Assembly (NCBI GenBank): GCA_027488785.1
Contig: JAIYAY010000007.1
Coordinates: forward strand, 1 to 40,099
From: Sphingomonadales bacterium
Lineage (GTDB): Bacteria; Pseudomonadota; Alphaproteobacteria; Sphingomonadales; Sphingomonadaceae
Direction: 5' to 3'
DNA length: 40,099 nucleotides
Shown here: positions 1-9,108 of the stretch, one piece after another
Numbering within the stretch: position 1 is the first letter of the stretch
Layout of the letters: every line of letters starts with the position of its first letter
Notes under the pieces: model-generated
The model's input: only the letters and a program-made list of their open reading frames with translations
Database searches by the model: none
What the model was told of the DNA's origin: nothing
Made by a program: the position numbers and the translations under genes

Positions 1-606
1 GATCATGTATACGATCGGGTAGAAACCCCATGATGCGAAGGTCAGCAAACGTGCCTTCTTCACCAGTTCACGTACATTCTCAGGCTGGTTGTCGATCGAT
101 GCACCGAGACCGGCGAACAACTGCCACATGATGTAGACGAAAGGAATCGCCGACAATGTGCCCCACAATACGCGGGTTGGAATGTCGGTTGCGATTTCAC
201 CTGGGTAGCCCAGGATGATCATCAGCGCCGCTGCGCTACCAAGCTTCAACGACTTAGAGACGGTCTCTTCTTGGCTCAAACGCATCACGAGGATAAGTTC
301 GATCAACAGTAATGGCACGGTCAACAACCAATCGACATAACGATAAGCGTCATTAAACGCATAACCACTGGCAGTTACTACGCCGCCGTCGATGGAATAT
401 GCACCTTCCCAACTCTGGAAAATGCGGAAATAGTGATAAGCGGCGATGGCGCAGACCAAGCCGGAGATAGTCAATGCCGTCTTATAAGCATGGCCAACTT
501 GCGAACGGCCGAGCCACAAAAATAATGTGGTTGCTGCCATGGTGGCAAATGTAAATGAGAATGCATTATAGACCAATGAATATTGGCCAAAAGTTAGATT
601 TTCCAT
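1..606 (-). CDS. Microbial rhodopsin, xanthorhodopsin-type light-driven proton pump (5' part, cut by window edge)
   Basis: The first 202 codons of a seven-helix retinal protein are visible; helices F-G and the retinal-binding lysine lie outside the window. Helix C reads RYVDWLLTVP and carries the proton-pump triad D92 (acceptor/counter-ion), T96 and E103 (donor), i.e. the DTE pattern and not the NDQ of sodium pumps. L100 sits at the proteorhodopsin-105 tuning position, where Leu means green absorption. H58 lies 34 residues before D92, the H-D spacing of Gloeobacter rhodopsin and xanthorhodopsin. G149 lies 57 residues after D92, matching the Gly178 fenestration of Gloeobacter rhodopsin that lets a carotenoid antenna bind. 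A GGGGGAGA ribosome site precedes the ATG at 606. It lies downstream of glnA but behind that gene's terminator, so it is probably its own unit. The family call is firm; pumping and antenna use are inferred from motifs. Confidence 0.93.
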   Translation of the reverse strand, partial: MENLTFGQYSLVYNAFSFTFATMAATTLFLWLGRSQVGHAYKTALTISGLVCAIAAYHYFRIFQSWEGAYSIDGGVVTASGYAFNDAYRYVDWLLTVPLLLIELILVMRLSQEETVSKSLKLGSAAALMIILGYPGEIATDIPTRVLWGTLSAIPFVYIMWQLFAGLGASIDNQPENVRELVKKARLLTFASWGFYPIVYMI

Positions 607-655
607 GGTTTCTCTCCCCCTTTTAGCGACATCACTAGGATTATCGCTAAGGTGA

Positions 656-683
656 ATGTTAACCTATGCTTTAGAAGTGTCAA
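656..683 (-). promoter_or_regulatory. Candidate sigma-70 promoter of the rhodopsin gene
   Basis: Read on the minus strand there is a perfect -35 TTGACA (678-683), a 16-bp spacer and a -10 TAACAT (656-661, four of six consensus bases). Transcription would start near 649, giving a leader of about 43 nt that holds the GGGGGAGA ribosome site. This is inferred from sequence only. Confidence 0.55.
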
Positions 684-694
684 CCTATGCTTTA
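661..694. repeat. 21-bp-phased direct repeat over the rhodopsin promoter
   Basis: The 13-mer AACCTATGCTTTA occurs twice, at 661-673 and 682-694, with starts 21 bp apart (two helical turns). One copy fills the spacer between the -35 and -10 elements and the other abuts and overlaps the -35. This is a typical layout for a pair of regulator sites on the same face of the DNA. The regulator is unknown. Confidence 0.6.
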
Positions 695-1001
695 TACCAT
701 ATTTCTCCCTATGTTACTCCAAACGGTTTGGTAGTGAACAAAGACTAAATGGGCTTTGTAATGCCTCGATTGACTATTTATAATGTATTGAAATTTTTCT
801 TTTTTTAATATTTCAGCTCGCGGCTGAATGACCTAAACTCGGACATACAAATAGCTCGATCTGTTCGCGTTCAGCGTCAGCGCGATGCTATGTCCTTTTC
901 GCAATCCGGTCTCGTTGCGTCTATATTTTCCAATTGAAGCGTCTTGCGCTTTTCCTCGGCTCGCAGGTCGAACGGGCAGCCGGCGCGTCGTAAATAAATC
1001 T

Positions 1002-1038
1002 AAAAAAAGGCCCAGCAGTCTAACAACTGCCGGGCCTT
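1002..1038 (-). terminator. Rho-independent terminator of glnBA
   Basis: On the minus strand the arms GGCCCGGCAGT and ACTGCTGGGCC form an 11-bp stem (one mismatch) around a short loop, followed by a run of seven T. It lies about 25 bp past the glnA stop codon. Confidence 0.9.
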
Positions 1039-1062
1039 TAGCACTGATCCGATGCGTTAGGA

Positions 1063-2475
1063 TTAGTAGCTATAATACATGTCAAACTCGACGGGGCTTG
1101 GTGTCATTTCCCAACGGGCGACATCTTCCATCTTTAGTTCGATATAGCTTTCAATCTGGTCCTTCGAGAACACGTCACCCTTTAACAAGAAGTCATGATC
1201 AGCGGCCAGTGCATCGAGCGCTTCGCGCAGTGAGCCGGCAACAGTTGGGACCTGCGCGAGTTCTGCCGGTGGCAGATCATACAGGTTCTTGTCCATGGCG
1301 TCGCCTGGGTGGATCTTATTCTGAATACCATCGAGGCCAGCCATGAACAAAGCAGCATAGCACAAATATGGGTTGGCCATTGCGTCAGGGAAACGAACCT
1401 CGACGCGCTTTGCCTTGGCGCCAGCGCCATAAGGGATACGGCAAGAGGCGGAACGGTTGCGCGCCGAATAGGCGAGCAAGACAGGGGCTTCATACCCTGG
1501 AACCAAGCGCTTATAGCTGTTGGTGGTTGGGTTAGAGAATGCGTTAATCGCCTTGGCGTGCTTGATGATGCCGCCAATGAAAAACAGGCACATTTCCGAT
1601 AGGCCAGCATAGCCATCGCCCGCGAAGAGCGGTGTCTTGCCTTCCCAGATCGACAAATGGGTGTGCATGCCAGAGCCATTATCTTCCTTTATGGGCTTTG
1701 GCATGAACGTTGCGGTCTTGCCATATGCGTGCGCCACCTGATGCACGACATATTTGTAGATCTGCATACGGTCGGCGGTCTGTGTCAGCGTACCAAAAGT
1801 CAGGCCAAGTTCATGCTGGGCTGCGGCAACCTCATGGTGATGCTTGTCGCATGGGAGACCCATTTCCAACATGGTCGAAACCATCTCGCCACGAATATCC
1901 ATGGCGCTGTCGACGGGCGCTACGGGGAAATAACCGCCCTTTGCGCGTGGGCGGTGGCCCATATTGCCGCTTTCATATTTCGTGCCGCTGTTGGTTGGCA
2001 GTTCGATATCGTCAATTTTGTAATAAGACGAGTTGTAGCTGTTTTCAAAACGCACATCGTCGAACATAAAGAATTCGGCCTCTGGACCGACATAGACGGT
2101 GTCGCCAATACCCGTGGTCTTCAGATAGGCTTCGGCGCGCTTGGCGGTTGAACGGGGGTCGCGGCTGTACAGCTCGCCAGTCGATGGCTCAACAATGTCG
2201 CAGAAGATGATCATCATTGGCGTAGCCGAGAATGGATCAACATATACGGCGTCTAGATCAGGCTTCAGGATCATGTCGGATTCATTGATCGCTTTCCAGC
2301 CCTCAATCGATGAGCCGTCGAACATCAGACCGTCTTCCAACTCATCTTCGCCAATGGCGCCAGCGCACATCGTAAGATGCTGCCATTTGCCCTTGGGATC
2401 GGTGAAGCGTACATCGACCCACTCGATTTCCTCATCCTTGATGCGCTTGATGATGTCTTTGGCTGAAGTGCCCAT
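1063..2475 (-). CDS. glnA: Glutamine synthetase type I (GSI-beta)
   Basis: Makes glutamine from glutamate, ammonia and ATP in the cytoplasm, as a dodecamer. The 470-residue length is standard for the family. Visible marks are the N-terminal beta-grasp part with [10 protein letters not shown], the catalytic-domain segments [11 protein letters not shown] and [12 protein letters not shown], and NRSASCRIP. The loop [10 protein letters not shown] places Tyr399 at the adenylylation site, so activity should be controlled by GlnE in response to PII. It is the second gene of a glnB-glnA operon (44 bp gap) and is followed by a strong terminator. The call is certain. Confidence 0.98.
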   Translation of the reverse strand: MGTSAKDIIKRIKDEEIEWVDVRFTDPKGKWQHLTMCAGAIGEDELEDGLMFDGSSIEGWKAINESDMILKPDLDAVYVDPFSATPMMIIFCDIVEPSTGELYSRDPRSTAKRAEAYLKTTGIGDTVYVGPEAEFFMFDDVRFENSYNSSYYKIDDIELPTNSGTKYESGNMGHRPRAKGGYFPVAPVDSAMDIRGEMVSTMLEMGLPCDKHHHEVAAAQHELGLTFGTLTQTADRMQIYKYVVHQVAHAYGKTATFMPKPIKEDNGSGMHTHLSIWEGKTPLFAGDGYAGLSEMCLFFIGGIIKHAKAINAFSNPTTNSYKRLVPGYEAPVLLAYSARNRSASCRIPYGAGAKAKRVEVRFPDAMANPYLCYAALFMAGLDGIQNKIHPGDAMDKNLYDLPPAELAQVPTVAGSLREALDALAADHDFLLKGDVFSKDQIESYIELKMEDVARWEMTPSPVEFDMYYSY

Positions 2476-2519
2476 AATGCGTTCCTTCTTTTGCGTGTCT
2501 TTTTGGTGATTTGGATGTC

Positions 2520-2918
<399 letters not shown>

Positions 2919-2920
2919 TT

Positions 2921-2937
2921 ATCAAGTATCGTGCCAG
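2921..2937 (-). promoter_or_regulatory. Candidate sigma-54 (RpoN) promoter of glnBA
   Basis: On the minus strand the sequence CTGGCACGATACTTGAT fits the sigma-54 consensus YTGGCACGrNNNTTGCW with correct -24/-12 spacing. The single deviation is GA in place of GC at -12. The start site would be near 2910, about 50 nt before glnB. No clear NtrC enhancer pair was recognised upstream. Confidence 0.55.
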
Positions 2938-2982
2938 ATTGCATGGTACACAAACGGCGGCCTTTTAAGAGATCATAGCAAT

Positions 2983-3011
2983 GGCATCTGCCTAAATTTT
3001 AGGCAGATGCC
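2983..3011 (-). terminator. Strong hairpin after the quinohemoprotein dehydrogenase gene
   Basis: Perfect 12-bp inverted arms GGCATCTGCCTA / TAGGCAGATGCC with a 5-nt AT loop lie about 22 bp after the stop codon. There is no clear T-run on the minus strand, so it may terminate weakly or mainly protect the 3' end. It also separates this gene from the glnB promoter. Confidence 0.5.
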
Positions 3012-3032
3012 AGATTCATGGGCAGCAGATTT

Positions 3033-5225
3033 TTACTTCGCTGCCCTTTTTGTGCCGCCGCTTAAAGCCGCGTCATTGGCCTTTGCATAATGCGCGCGGC
3101 TGACCACATAAGCGCGCATTTGCTCTGCCTCTTTGGGACTCAGCACGCTGGCAAAACTGACCATGCCATTGCTTTTCAAGATGCCGTCGATGACAACGGA
3201 TTTCCAATATGTCGCATCGGCAATCGTACCCGATTTGCGTAAGTCAGGCAGCACGCCGTTGCCAACTGCGCCAGGGCCGTGGCAGACGAGGCAATAACGT
3301 TGATAGTTTGATCCGCCTGCCGCGATATCGGCTGGCGTCCCGAATTGCTTGGTCGGTTTCCACACATAAGGCGGCGTTTTCGGTAATGCGGGCAAAGCAA
3401 CTTTGCCGCCCAATTTAAGCACGATCAAGCGCGGCAGGTTTGGTACCGCAGCGCTCGCTGACCCAGCATAGCCTGACACCAAGGGGAAAGCACCACCCTT
3501 GCTGGTGAGAAACGCCACATATTGTTCGCCATCCACAGTGTAAGTGGACGCGCCAGAGAGTACGCCTGACTGAACATTGATGTTGAGCAATTGCTTACCC
3601 GTGTCTGCGGCATAAGCCCGAAATTCGCCCATCGCCGTGCCTTGAAACACTAGATTTCCGGCAGTAGTCATCGTCCCGCCATTCCACGATGCGGGATGGT
3701 CAACTGTCCATTTGGCCTTGCCAGTTTTGGGGTCAAACGCCACCAATTTGCCAGTTGTGGCGGCTTTCACCGCCTTCACGAAATTAATGTCATCGGGTAA
3801 GTCCGCCGTCGCCATTGCAACGCCGGCGTTAAAACCAAGCTTCTTGCGCTCCATCTCATTTGGGGCAATCGGCGGGAGATAAGCGCCGCCGATATACAAG
3901 GCTGGAATATAGACAAGGCCGGTGGCTGGATTAAAGCTCATAGGGTGCCAATTATGTGCGCCAAGTGCAGATGGGTTCGCCAAATACAGCTTGCCTGTTT
4001 TTTCATAACGCGCTTCCGGATTTTCAATCGGACGCCCGGTTTTCAAGTCATACCCGGTTGCCCAAGTAATGCCGTCAATGAAAGGGTCGGCGGAGAGCAA
4101 TTTCCCATTCACTCGGTCAATAGTGAAGAAAAAGCCGTTCTTTGGTGCGTGGTAGAGAACTTTGCGTTCTTTGCCGCCACGCGTTTCTGTGGCCAAGATG
4201 ATAGGCTGCGTTGCGGTATAGTCCCAGCTTTCGGCAGGTGTTTCCTGATAATGCCAGACATATTCGCCCGTATCGGGTTTGAGCGCGACAATGGAGGACA
4301 GGAACAAATTGTCGCCTTCGCCATTGGAGCGAATACCGTGGTTCCAAGGGTTGCCATTGCCGACGCCGAGATAAAGCTGATCCAACTCTGCATCATAGAC
4401 AATCGCGTCCCATACGGTTCCACCGCCACCGCTTTCACGCCAGTCACCCTTTTTGGGCTTTGCGCTCCAGGTTTTGGTCGCTGCGGTTTTCAGGATTTTG
4501 TCGCTGGCAGCGTTGTCGGGTTCACCCCTGGGATTGGGCGTGGTGTAGAAACGCCATGCTTTCTTGCCGGTCGCCGCATCATAAGCAGTCACATAACCGC
4601 GCGCACCAAATTCAGCGCCACCAAAGCCGATAACAACCTTGTCCTTCACCACACGCGGGACGCCGGTGATGGTGCCATTCGATTCGAGATCCAGCGTCTG
4701 CGCGCTCCAATTTTGCTTTCCGGTGCTGGCGTTGAGGGAAATCAGGCGGCCATCGATGGTGCCGACGAAAACGCTGCCTTTCCAGAAAGCGACTCCGCGA
4801 TTTACAACGTCGCAGCAGGCTTTGACGCCGCGCGCTTTGTCGACTTGCGGATCGAAGCTCCATAAAGGCTTGCCGGTTTTGGCGTCATAGGCAAAAACTT
4901 TGGACCAAGCGGTGGAGACAAACATCTTGCCATCGACGACCACTGGCGTTGCTTCTTGGCCACGTGCATCGGGCAAGTCGGCAAACCAGGCGATACCCAA
5001 ATCCTGCACATTGCTGTCGTTGATCAGTTTCAACGGACTGTGCCGTTGTTCATCATAATTGAACCCGGTCATCGCCCAATTGGAACCGTCACCACCAGTT
5101 TTCAAATAATCACCGTCAATCGCGGCAAAGGCTGGATTGTCAGAGCTCATCGCCGATTTTTGGCAGGAACCCAATACCAATGCCGCGCTTAACAATGCAG
5201 CCGCGGCCAAAAGCTTTTTTGTCAT
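3033..5225 (-). CDS. PQQ-dependent quinohemoprotein alcohol dehydrogenase (type II), lipoprotein form
   Basis: Oxidises an alcohol with pyrroloquinoline quinone and passes electrons to its own heme c. It has 730 residues. The N-terminal signal ends in LGSC with Cys21, suggesting a membrane-anchored periplasmic lipoprotein. An eight-bladed propeller domain follows. The PQQ-side vicinal disulfide is Cys137-Cys138 (KACCDVV). The catalytic Asp is D335 in ESWDYT; the residue two positions on is Thr337, not the extra Asp of lanthanide enzymes, so a calcium enzyme is expected. The C-terminal cytochrome c domain has CLVCH at 645-649 and a likely Met688 ligand. No PQQ synthesis genes are in the window. 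It is last in a minus-strand row with DJ-1, thiolase and acyl-CoA synthetase genes. The substrate is unknown. Confidence 0.92.
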   Translation of the reverse strand: MTKKLLAAAALLSAALVLGSCQKSAMSSDNPAFAAIDGDYLKTGGDGSNWAMTGFNYDEQRHSPLKLINDSNVQDLGIAWFADLPDARGQEATPVVVDGKMFVSTAWSKVFAYDAKTGKPLWSFDPQVDKARGVKACCDVVNRGVAFWKGSVFVGTIDGRLISLNASTGKQNWSAQTLDLESNGTITGVPRVVKDKVVIGFGGAEFGARGYVTAYDAATGKKAWRFYTTPNPRGEPDNAASDKILKTAATKTWSAKPKKGDWRESGGGGTVWDAIVYDAELDQLYLGVGNGNPWNHGIRSNGEGDNLFLSSIVALKPDTGEYVWHYQETPAESWDYTATQPIILATETRGGKERKVLYHAPKNGFFFTIDRVNGKLLSADPFIDGITWATGYDLKTGRPIENPEARYEKTGKLYLANPSALGAHNWHPMSFNPATGLVYIPALYIGGAYLPPIAPNEMERKKLGFNAGVAMATADLPDDINFVKAVKAATTGKLVAFDPKTGKAKWTVDHPASWNGGTMTTAGNLVFQGTAMGEFRAYAADTGKQLLNINVQSGVLSGASTYTVDGEQYVAFLTSKGGAFPLVSGYAGSASAAVPNLPRLIVLKLGGKVALPALPKTPPYVWKPTKQFGTPADIAAGGSNYQRYCLVCHGPGAVGNGVLPDLRKSGTIADATYWKSVVIDGILKSNGMVSFASVLSPKEAEQMRAYVVSRAHYAKANDAALSGGTKRAAK

Positions 5226-5295
5226 ATTTTTCTCCCCCGAGAGAAGAAGCTATGCCGATGCCGCGCTTACGTCCAGTGTGAATTTAATCGGTGGA

Positions 5296-5961
5296 TTAAA
5301 TTATTTTTTGAATGGCAATTTTCATTTCGGAGGCCGCCTTATCATATACATGCGACCGCAGATTGCCGATGGTTTCATCTGAAGAATTTGCAAGTGAACC
5401 GCTGCCAAAGGGAGGCGCGGGGTCATATTCGAGCGCCAATTGAATCGTCTTTGCGAAATCCTCGCCAGCGATTGCCGCGATAAGCTCCAGCGCGAAATCA
5501 ATGCCTGAGGTGACGCCGCCTGCCGTAATCAGATTGCCATCGCGGACGACTCGTGCTGGCGTGTGCGTTGCAGCGAAAAGGGGAAGCAACTGCGTATAGG
5601 CCCAATGGCACGTTGCCCTTTTGCCTTGAAGCAACCCCGCCGCGCCAAGGATGAACGCGCCAGTACACACGCTGGTGATGTAGTTGGCACCCCTAGCTTG
5701 CTGACGTACAAAATCGATAATGTCCGTATCGGCAATCGCGCCGCGGACGCCGTGGCCGCCGGGCACGCATAATATGTCGGCTTGCGGACAATCGGCAAAG
5801 CCGGAGCGCGGTAAGATTGAAAAACCGCAGTCGGTAGTGACCGCTTCGCCGTCTTTGGTAACGACATGCACGTTTGCACCAGGCAGGCGGGATAAAAACT
5901 GGACTGGCCCAGTGAAATCGAGCTGCGTTACATTGTCGAATAGGACGAAAACGATATGCAT
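5296..5961 (-). CDS. DJ-1/PfpI family protein, isonitrile-hydratase-like
   Basis: A 221-residue DJ-1/PfpI (class I glutamine-amidotransferase-like) protein. The nucleophile elbow is TSVCTGAFILG with its Cys, and the glycine motif CVPGGHG precedes it. The N-terminus FDNVTQLDFTGPVQFL resembles isonitrile hydratases (InhA) and the sensor half of GlxA-type regulators. There is no helix-turn-helix domain, so it is an enzyme or stress protein, not an AraC regulator. It starts 21 bp after the thiolase gene and is probably co-transcribed with it. The real substrate cannot be told. Confidence 0.85.
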   Translation of the reverse strand: MHIVFVLFDNVTQLDFTGPVQFLSRLPGANVHVVTKDGEAVTTDCGFSILPRSGFADCPQADILCVPGGHGVRGAIADTDIIDFVRQQARGANYITSVCTGAFILGAAGLLQGKRATCHWAYTQLLPLFAATHTPARVVRDGNLITAGGVTSGIDFALELIAAIAGEDFAKTIQLALEYDPAPPFGSGSLANSSDETIGNLRSHVYDKAASEMKIAIQKII

Positions 5962-5982
5962 ATAGCCCCGCGTGGTAGCTGT

Positions 5983-7170
5983 TTAGATAAGCTCAATCGC
6001 AAGCGCCGTCGCTTCACCGCCGCCAATGCACAAGGACGCAACGCCGCGTGTTTTGCCATGGCGTTGGAGCGCCGCAACTAAGGTTGTGATGATACGCGCT
6101 CCTGAAGCTCCAATGGGGTGGCCAAGCGCAGTAGCGCCGCCATGCACGTTAAGCTTATCATGTGATATGCCAAGATCATGCATCGCGAACATAGCGACGC
6201 AGGCAAAGGCCTCATTCACTTCAAACAGGTCGACATCATCAATGGTCCAACCGGCTTTTTCCAAGCATGTGTTGATCGCGCCAACGGGCGCAGTGGTGAA
6301 TTCCGATGGTTCCTGGGCATGGGCGGCATGGGCAATGATCCGCGCAATAGGTGTTTGCCCATTGGTATTGGCGACCGACTGCCGCGTGAGGACAAGCGCC
6401 GCCGCACCATCGGAGATGGACGAACTGGTTGCCGCGGTAATCGTGCCGTCTTTGGCAAAGGCCGCTTTCAACGCGGGGATTTTGTCGGGCATGCCCTTGC
6501 CGGGTTGTTCGTCGGTGTCGACAATGACATCGCCCTTTCGGGTGGCAACGGTTACGGCGACGATCTCCTGTTTGAACGCACCATCGGCAATCGCTTTTTG
6601 CGCGCGGCGTAGCGATTCAATCGCGTAGGCGTCCTGCGCCTCGCGCGTTAGTTGATACTCATTGGCGGTGTCTTGCGCAAATGTACCCATAGCGCGGCCA
6701 GCCTCATAGGCGTCTTCCAAGCCATCCAAGAACATATGGTCATAGGCCGTGTCATGGCCGATGCGCGCGCCGCTGCGATGCTTTTTCAGCAAATAAGGCG
6801 CATTGGTCATGCTTTCCATGCCGCCAGCGATGACATAATCGACCGACCCTGCGGCAAGAGCCTCGCTGCCCATGATAACGGTTTGCATGCCTGATCCGCA
6901 TACTTTGTTCACCGTCGTTGCTTGCACCGATTTGGGCAAGCCTGCCTTGATCGCCGCCTGACGGGCAGGGGCTTGGCCCAAGCCTGCGGGCAGGACGCAG
7001 CCCATGTAGATGCGCTCAATCATTGCGCCATCGACGCCGGCACGTTCTACCGCTGCCTTTACCGCCGTCGCACCAAGGTCGGTTGCCGAAACGTCGGCCA
7101 ATACCCCTTGCATCCCGCCCATGGGCGTGCGTGCATAAGACAGGATTACGACGGGATCAGCGTGACGCAT
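5983..7170 (-). CDS. Acetyl-CoA acetyltransferase (thiolase)
   Basis: Condenses two acetyl-CoA or cleaves acetoacetyl-CoA/3-ketoacyl-CoA in the cytoplasm. It has 395 residues, as usual for thiolase II. The catalytic residues are all visible: Cys91 (VNKVCGSGMQ), His351 (LGHPIGASG) and Cys381 (CIGGGEATA). An AAGGAA ribosome site lies before the ATG. The gene sits between the acyl-CoA synthetase (82 bp upstream) and the DJ-1 gene, so it may finish a beta-oxidation-type route. It could equally be a PhaA/AtoB biosynthetic thiolase; the sequence does not decide. Confidence 0.94.
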   Translation of the reverse strand: MRHADPVVILSYARTPMGGMQGVLADVSATDLGATAVKAAVERAGVDGAMIERIYMGCVLPAGLGQAPARQAAIKAGLPKSVQATTVNKVCGSGMQTVIMGSEALAAGSVDYVIAGGMESMTNAPYLLKKHRSGARIGHDTAYDHMFLDGLEDAYEAGRAMGTFAQDTANEYQLTREAQDAYAIESLRRAQKAIADGAFKQEIVAVTVATRKGDVIVDTDEQPGKGMPDKIPALKAAFAKDGTITAATSSSISDGAAALVLTRQSVANTNGQTPIARIIAHAAHAQEPSEFTTAPVGAINTCLEKAGWTIDDVDLFEVNEAFACVAMFAMHDLGISHDKLNVHGGATALGHPIGASGARIITTLVAALQRHGKTRGVASLCIGGGEATALAIELI

Positions 7171-7252
7171 GGGAGATTCCTTTGGTTTGGATTTGGCGTC
7201 TTATAGGTCGCCGGGCCAGCAAAAACAAATGTGAATCACCCCGCTTGCCGGC

Positions 7253-8989
7253 TTAGAAAAGCGCCTTCAAATCGCGTTTCAGTATCTTGCCATTGGCGTT
7301 GCGCGGCAAAGTATCCTGCGTGAAGATGATTTTTACCGGCACCTTGAACTTCGCCAAACGTTCGCTGACATAGTATCGAAGCTCTTCCTCGGTGGCCGCC
7401 ATGCCGGGCGCCAGATGGACAACGGCTGCGGGTTCTTCGCCTAAGGTTGGGTGCGGTATGCCCACCAAGGCAGCATCGGTAACGGCAGGATGTTCGTACA
7501 GGATGTTTTCGACTTCCGATGAGTAGATATTCTCGCCGCCGCGAATGATCATATCCTTCGCGCGGTCAACAATGAAGCAGAAGCCTTCGTCATCCACCCG
7601 CGCAAGGTCGCCTGTACGTACCCAGCCATCGACAAAGGTCTCCGCGGTGGCGTCGGGGCGGTTCCAATAGCCTTTGACGATTTGCGGGCCGCGTGCCCAT
7701 AATTCGCCAACCGTTCCAACGGGCAATTCCGCCGTGCCATCCTCGGACATGATTTTCAGGTCGGATACGGCGACAGCCGGACCGCAGCTATCAGGTCGGT
7801 TGAGATAATCTTCGGCTAAGTGTGAAGTTACGGTCGCCATGGTTTCGGTCATACCCCAGCCATTTCCGGGCAAAGCGCCGAATATCTCGTGGATCTTGCT
7901 GACCAATTCCGGCGCAGATGGCGCGCCGCCATAGCTGATCGCATCGAGAGAACTAAGATCATATTTTTCGCGGTCTGGGTGTTCAATCAACTGCCAAGCA
8001 ATAAACGGTACGCCTCCTGTGGCATTAATCTTCTCGCGCTCGATAATCTCGAACGCCTTCACGGTATCCCATTTGTGCAATAGTACGATTTTGTGACCAG
8101 CCTGAATGGTGGGCATCATCGATGCCGAGCAGGCTGTGACATGGAACATCGGGATCACGAGCAATGAAGCCCGAATACTTGGCTCAGGCAAAGGATCACC
8201 ACGACGCAGCATAGTTGCAGCGCCCGAATATGCGCTGGAAAGAGCATTGGTGAGCAAATTGCGGTGTGATCCCAATGCGCCCTTTGGTTTGCCGGTTGTA
8301 CCGCTGGTGTAGAAAATAGTGACGGCATCATCCGATGCGATTGCAACATCGGGCAGTGCTAGGTCGGGCAACTGCGCATAGCCCTTAGGTGCACCAATGA
8401 TGTTTTCGAGCGGAATAGCGGGTTCTGCGATCGCTGCCCCACCGCCACGCGTAACCATTACATGTTGCAATGCGGGCATTTCGGATTTGAGCGGCGCAAT
8501 GCGGTCCCAGCGTTCTGCATCGCAGATTAAAACGGCAGCGCTCGAATCAGCTATACCAAAGGCCAGCTCTTCGCCCGTCCACCATGCGTTCAACGGCACG
8601 ACAATCGCACCAGTGACTGCGGCAGCGAAAAAGGCGACTGGCCATTCGGGCAGGTTGCGCATGGCAAGCGCCACGCGGTCGCCCTTTTTTATGCCGCATT
8701 TTTGCAGCGCCTGCGCCAATGAAGCGATCGCGCGGTGCCACGCATCATAGGTGATGCGTTCATCCTCAAATACCACAAATTCGCGGTCACCGAATGCCGC
8801 TTTGGCATGTCCCGCAAGCACGGCCAGATTGGGCAAAGCATTTTTCCAGACGCGCGTTGACACGCCTTCAATAACGGCAGTTTCCATTTCAAATGGCATG
8901 CCCGGCGCGCACAAGGCGGCCTTTACCTGATCACGGGTCATTGCAGGCCAACCCGCAGGTGGCGTCCATTTTTTGCCTGCCTCGATCAT
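7253..8989 (-). CDS. Acyl-CoA synthetase (class I adenylate-forming enzyme)
   Basis: Activates a carboxylic acid to its CoA thioester through an acyl-adenylate. It has 578 residues. Signatures in order are the P-loop-like FYTSGTTGKPKG, then GWGMTETMATVTSH, then the hinge region RTGDLARVDDEGF followed by DRAKDMIIRGGENIY, and a C-terminal catalytic Lys568 in NANGKILKRD. The family covers medium/long-chain fatty acids and aromatic acids, and the substrate is not readable from sequence. The ribosome site GGAGAGAAG precedes ATG 8989. It is divergent from the aldehyde dehydrogenase at 9109 and upstream of a thiolase, which suggests the acid it uses is made by that dehydrogenase. Confidence 0.92.
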   Translation of the reverse strand: MIEAGKKWTPPAGWPAMTRDQVKAALCAPGMPFEMETAVIEGVSTRVWKNALPNLAVLAGHAKAAFGDREFVVFEDERITYDAWHRAIASLAQALQKCGIKKGDRVALAMRNLPEWPVAFFAAAVTGAIVVPLNAWWTGEELAFGIADSSAAVLICDAERWDRIAPLKSEMPALQHVMVTRGGGAAIAEPAIPLENIIGAPKGYAQLPDLALPDVAIASDDAVTIFYTSGTTGKPKGALGSHRNLLTNALSSAYSGAATMLRRGDPLPEPSIRASLLVIPMFHVTACSASMMPTIQAGHKIVLLHKWDTVKAFEIIEREKINATGGVPFIAWQLIEHPDREKYDLSSLDAISYGGAPSAPELVSKIHEIFGALPGNGWGMTETMATVTSHLAEDYLNRPDSCGPAVAVSDLKIMSEDGTAELPVGTVGELWARGPQIVKGYWNRPDATAETFVDGWVRTGDLARVDDEGFCFIVDRAKDMIIRGGENIYSSEVENILYEHPAVTDAALVGIPHPTLGEEPAAVVHLAPGMAATEEELRYYVSERLAKFKVPVKIIFTQDTLPRNANGKILKRDLKALF

Positions 8990-9108
8990 CTTCTCTCCAT
9001 TCCAATGGCCGCGCTTTGCGCGTGTTCGTATTGTCGATACGCCAAAATGGTTTCAATGCGCAACGCTTCGCGCTAGCAATTCATCAACGGATTAAAGGGA
9101 GAGAGAAA

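Larger units (their letters stand above)
607..1062. other. Intergenic region between glnA and the rhodopsin gene (456 bp)
   Basis: No convincing gene is present. The part nearest the rhodopsin (607-830) is AT-rich and holds its promoter, the 21-bp-phased repeat, and a small inverted repeat CCAAAC-G-GTTTGG at 719-731 that could be a further operator. The part nearest glnA holds the glnA terminator (1002-1038). A 153-codon open frame starting at 885 runs antisense into glnA; it has no recognisable domain or ribosome site and is taken as chance. Confidence 0.6.

Noticed and set aside
885-1346. 153-codon open frame on the plus strand
   Set aside because: It runs antisense into the conserved glnA gene and across its terminator; no domain or ribosome site.
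3945-4865. 306-codon plus-strand open frame inside the quinohemoprotein dehydrogenase gene
   Set aside because: It is antisense to a clearly conserved coding sequence; its protein has no recognisable motif.
5296-5961. GlxA/AraC-type transcription regulator
   Set aside because: Only the DJ-1-like half is present; there is no C-terminal helix-turn-helix domain.
6026-6628. 200-codon plus-strand frame opposite the thiolase
   Set aside because: Antisense shadow; the thiolase has all catalytic residues on the minus strand.
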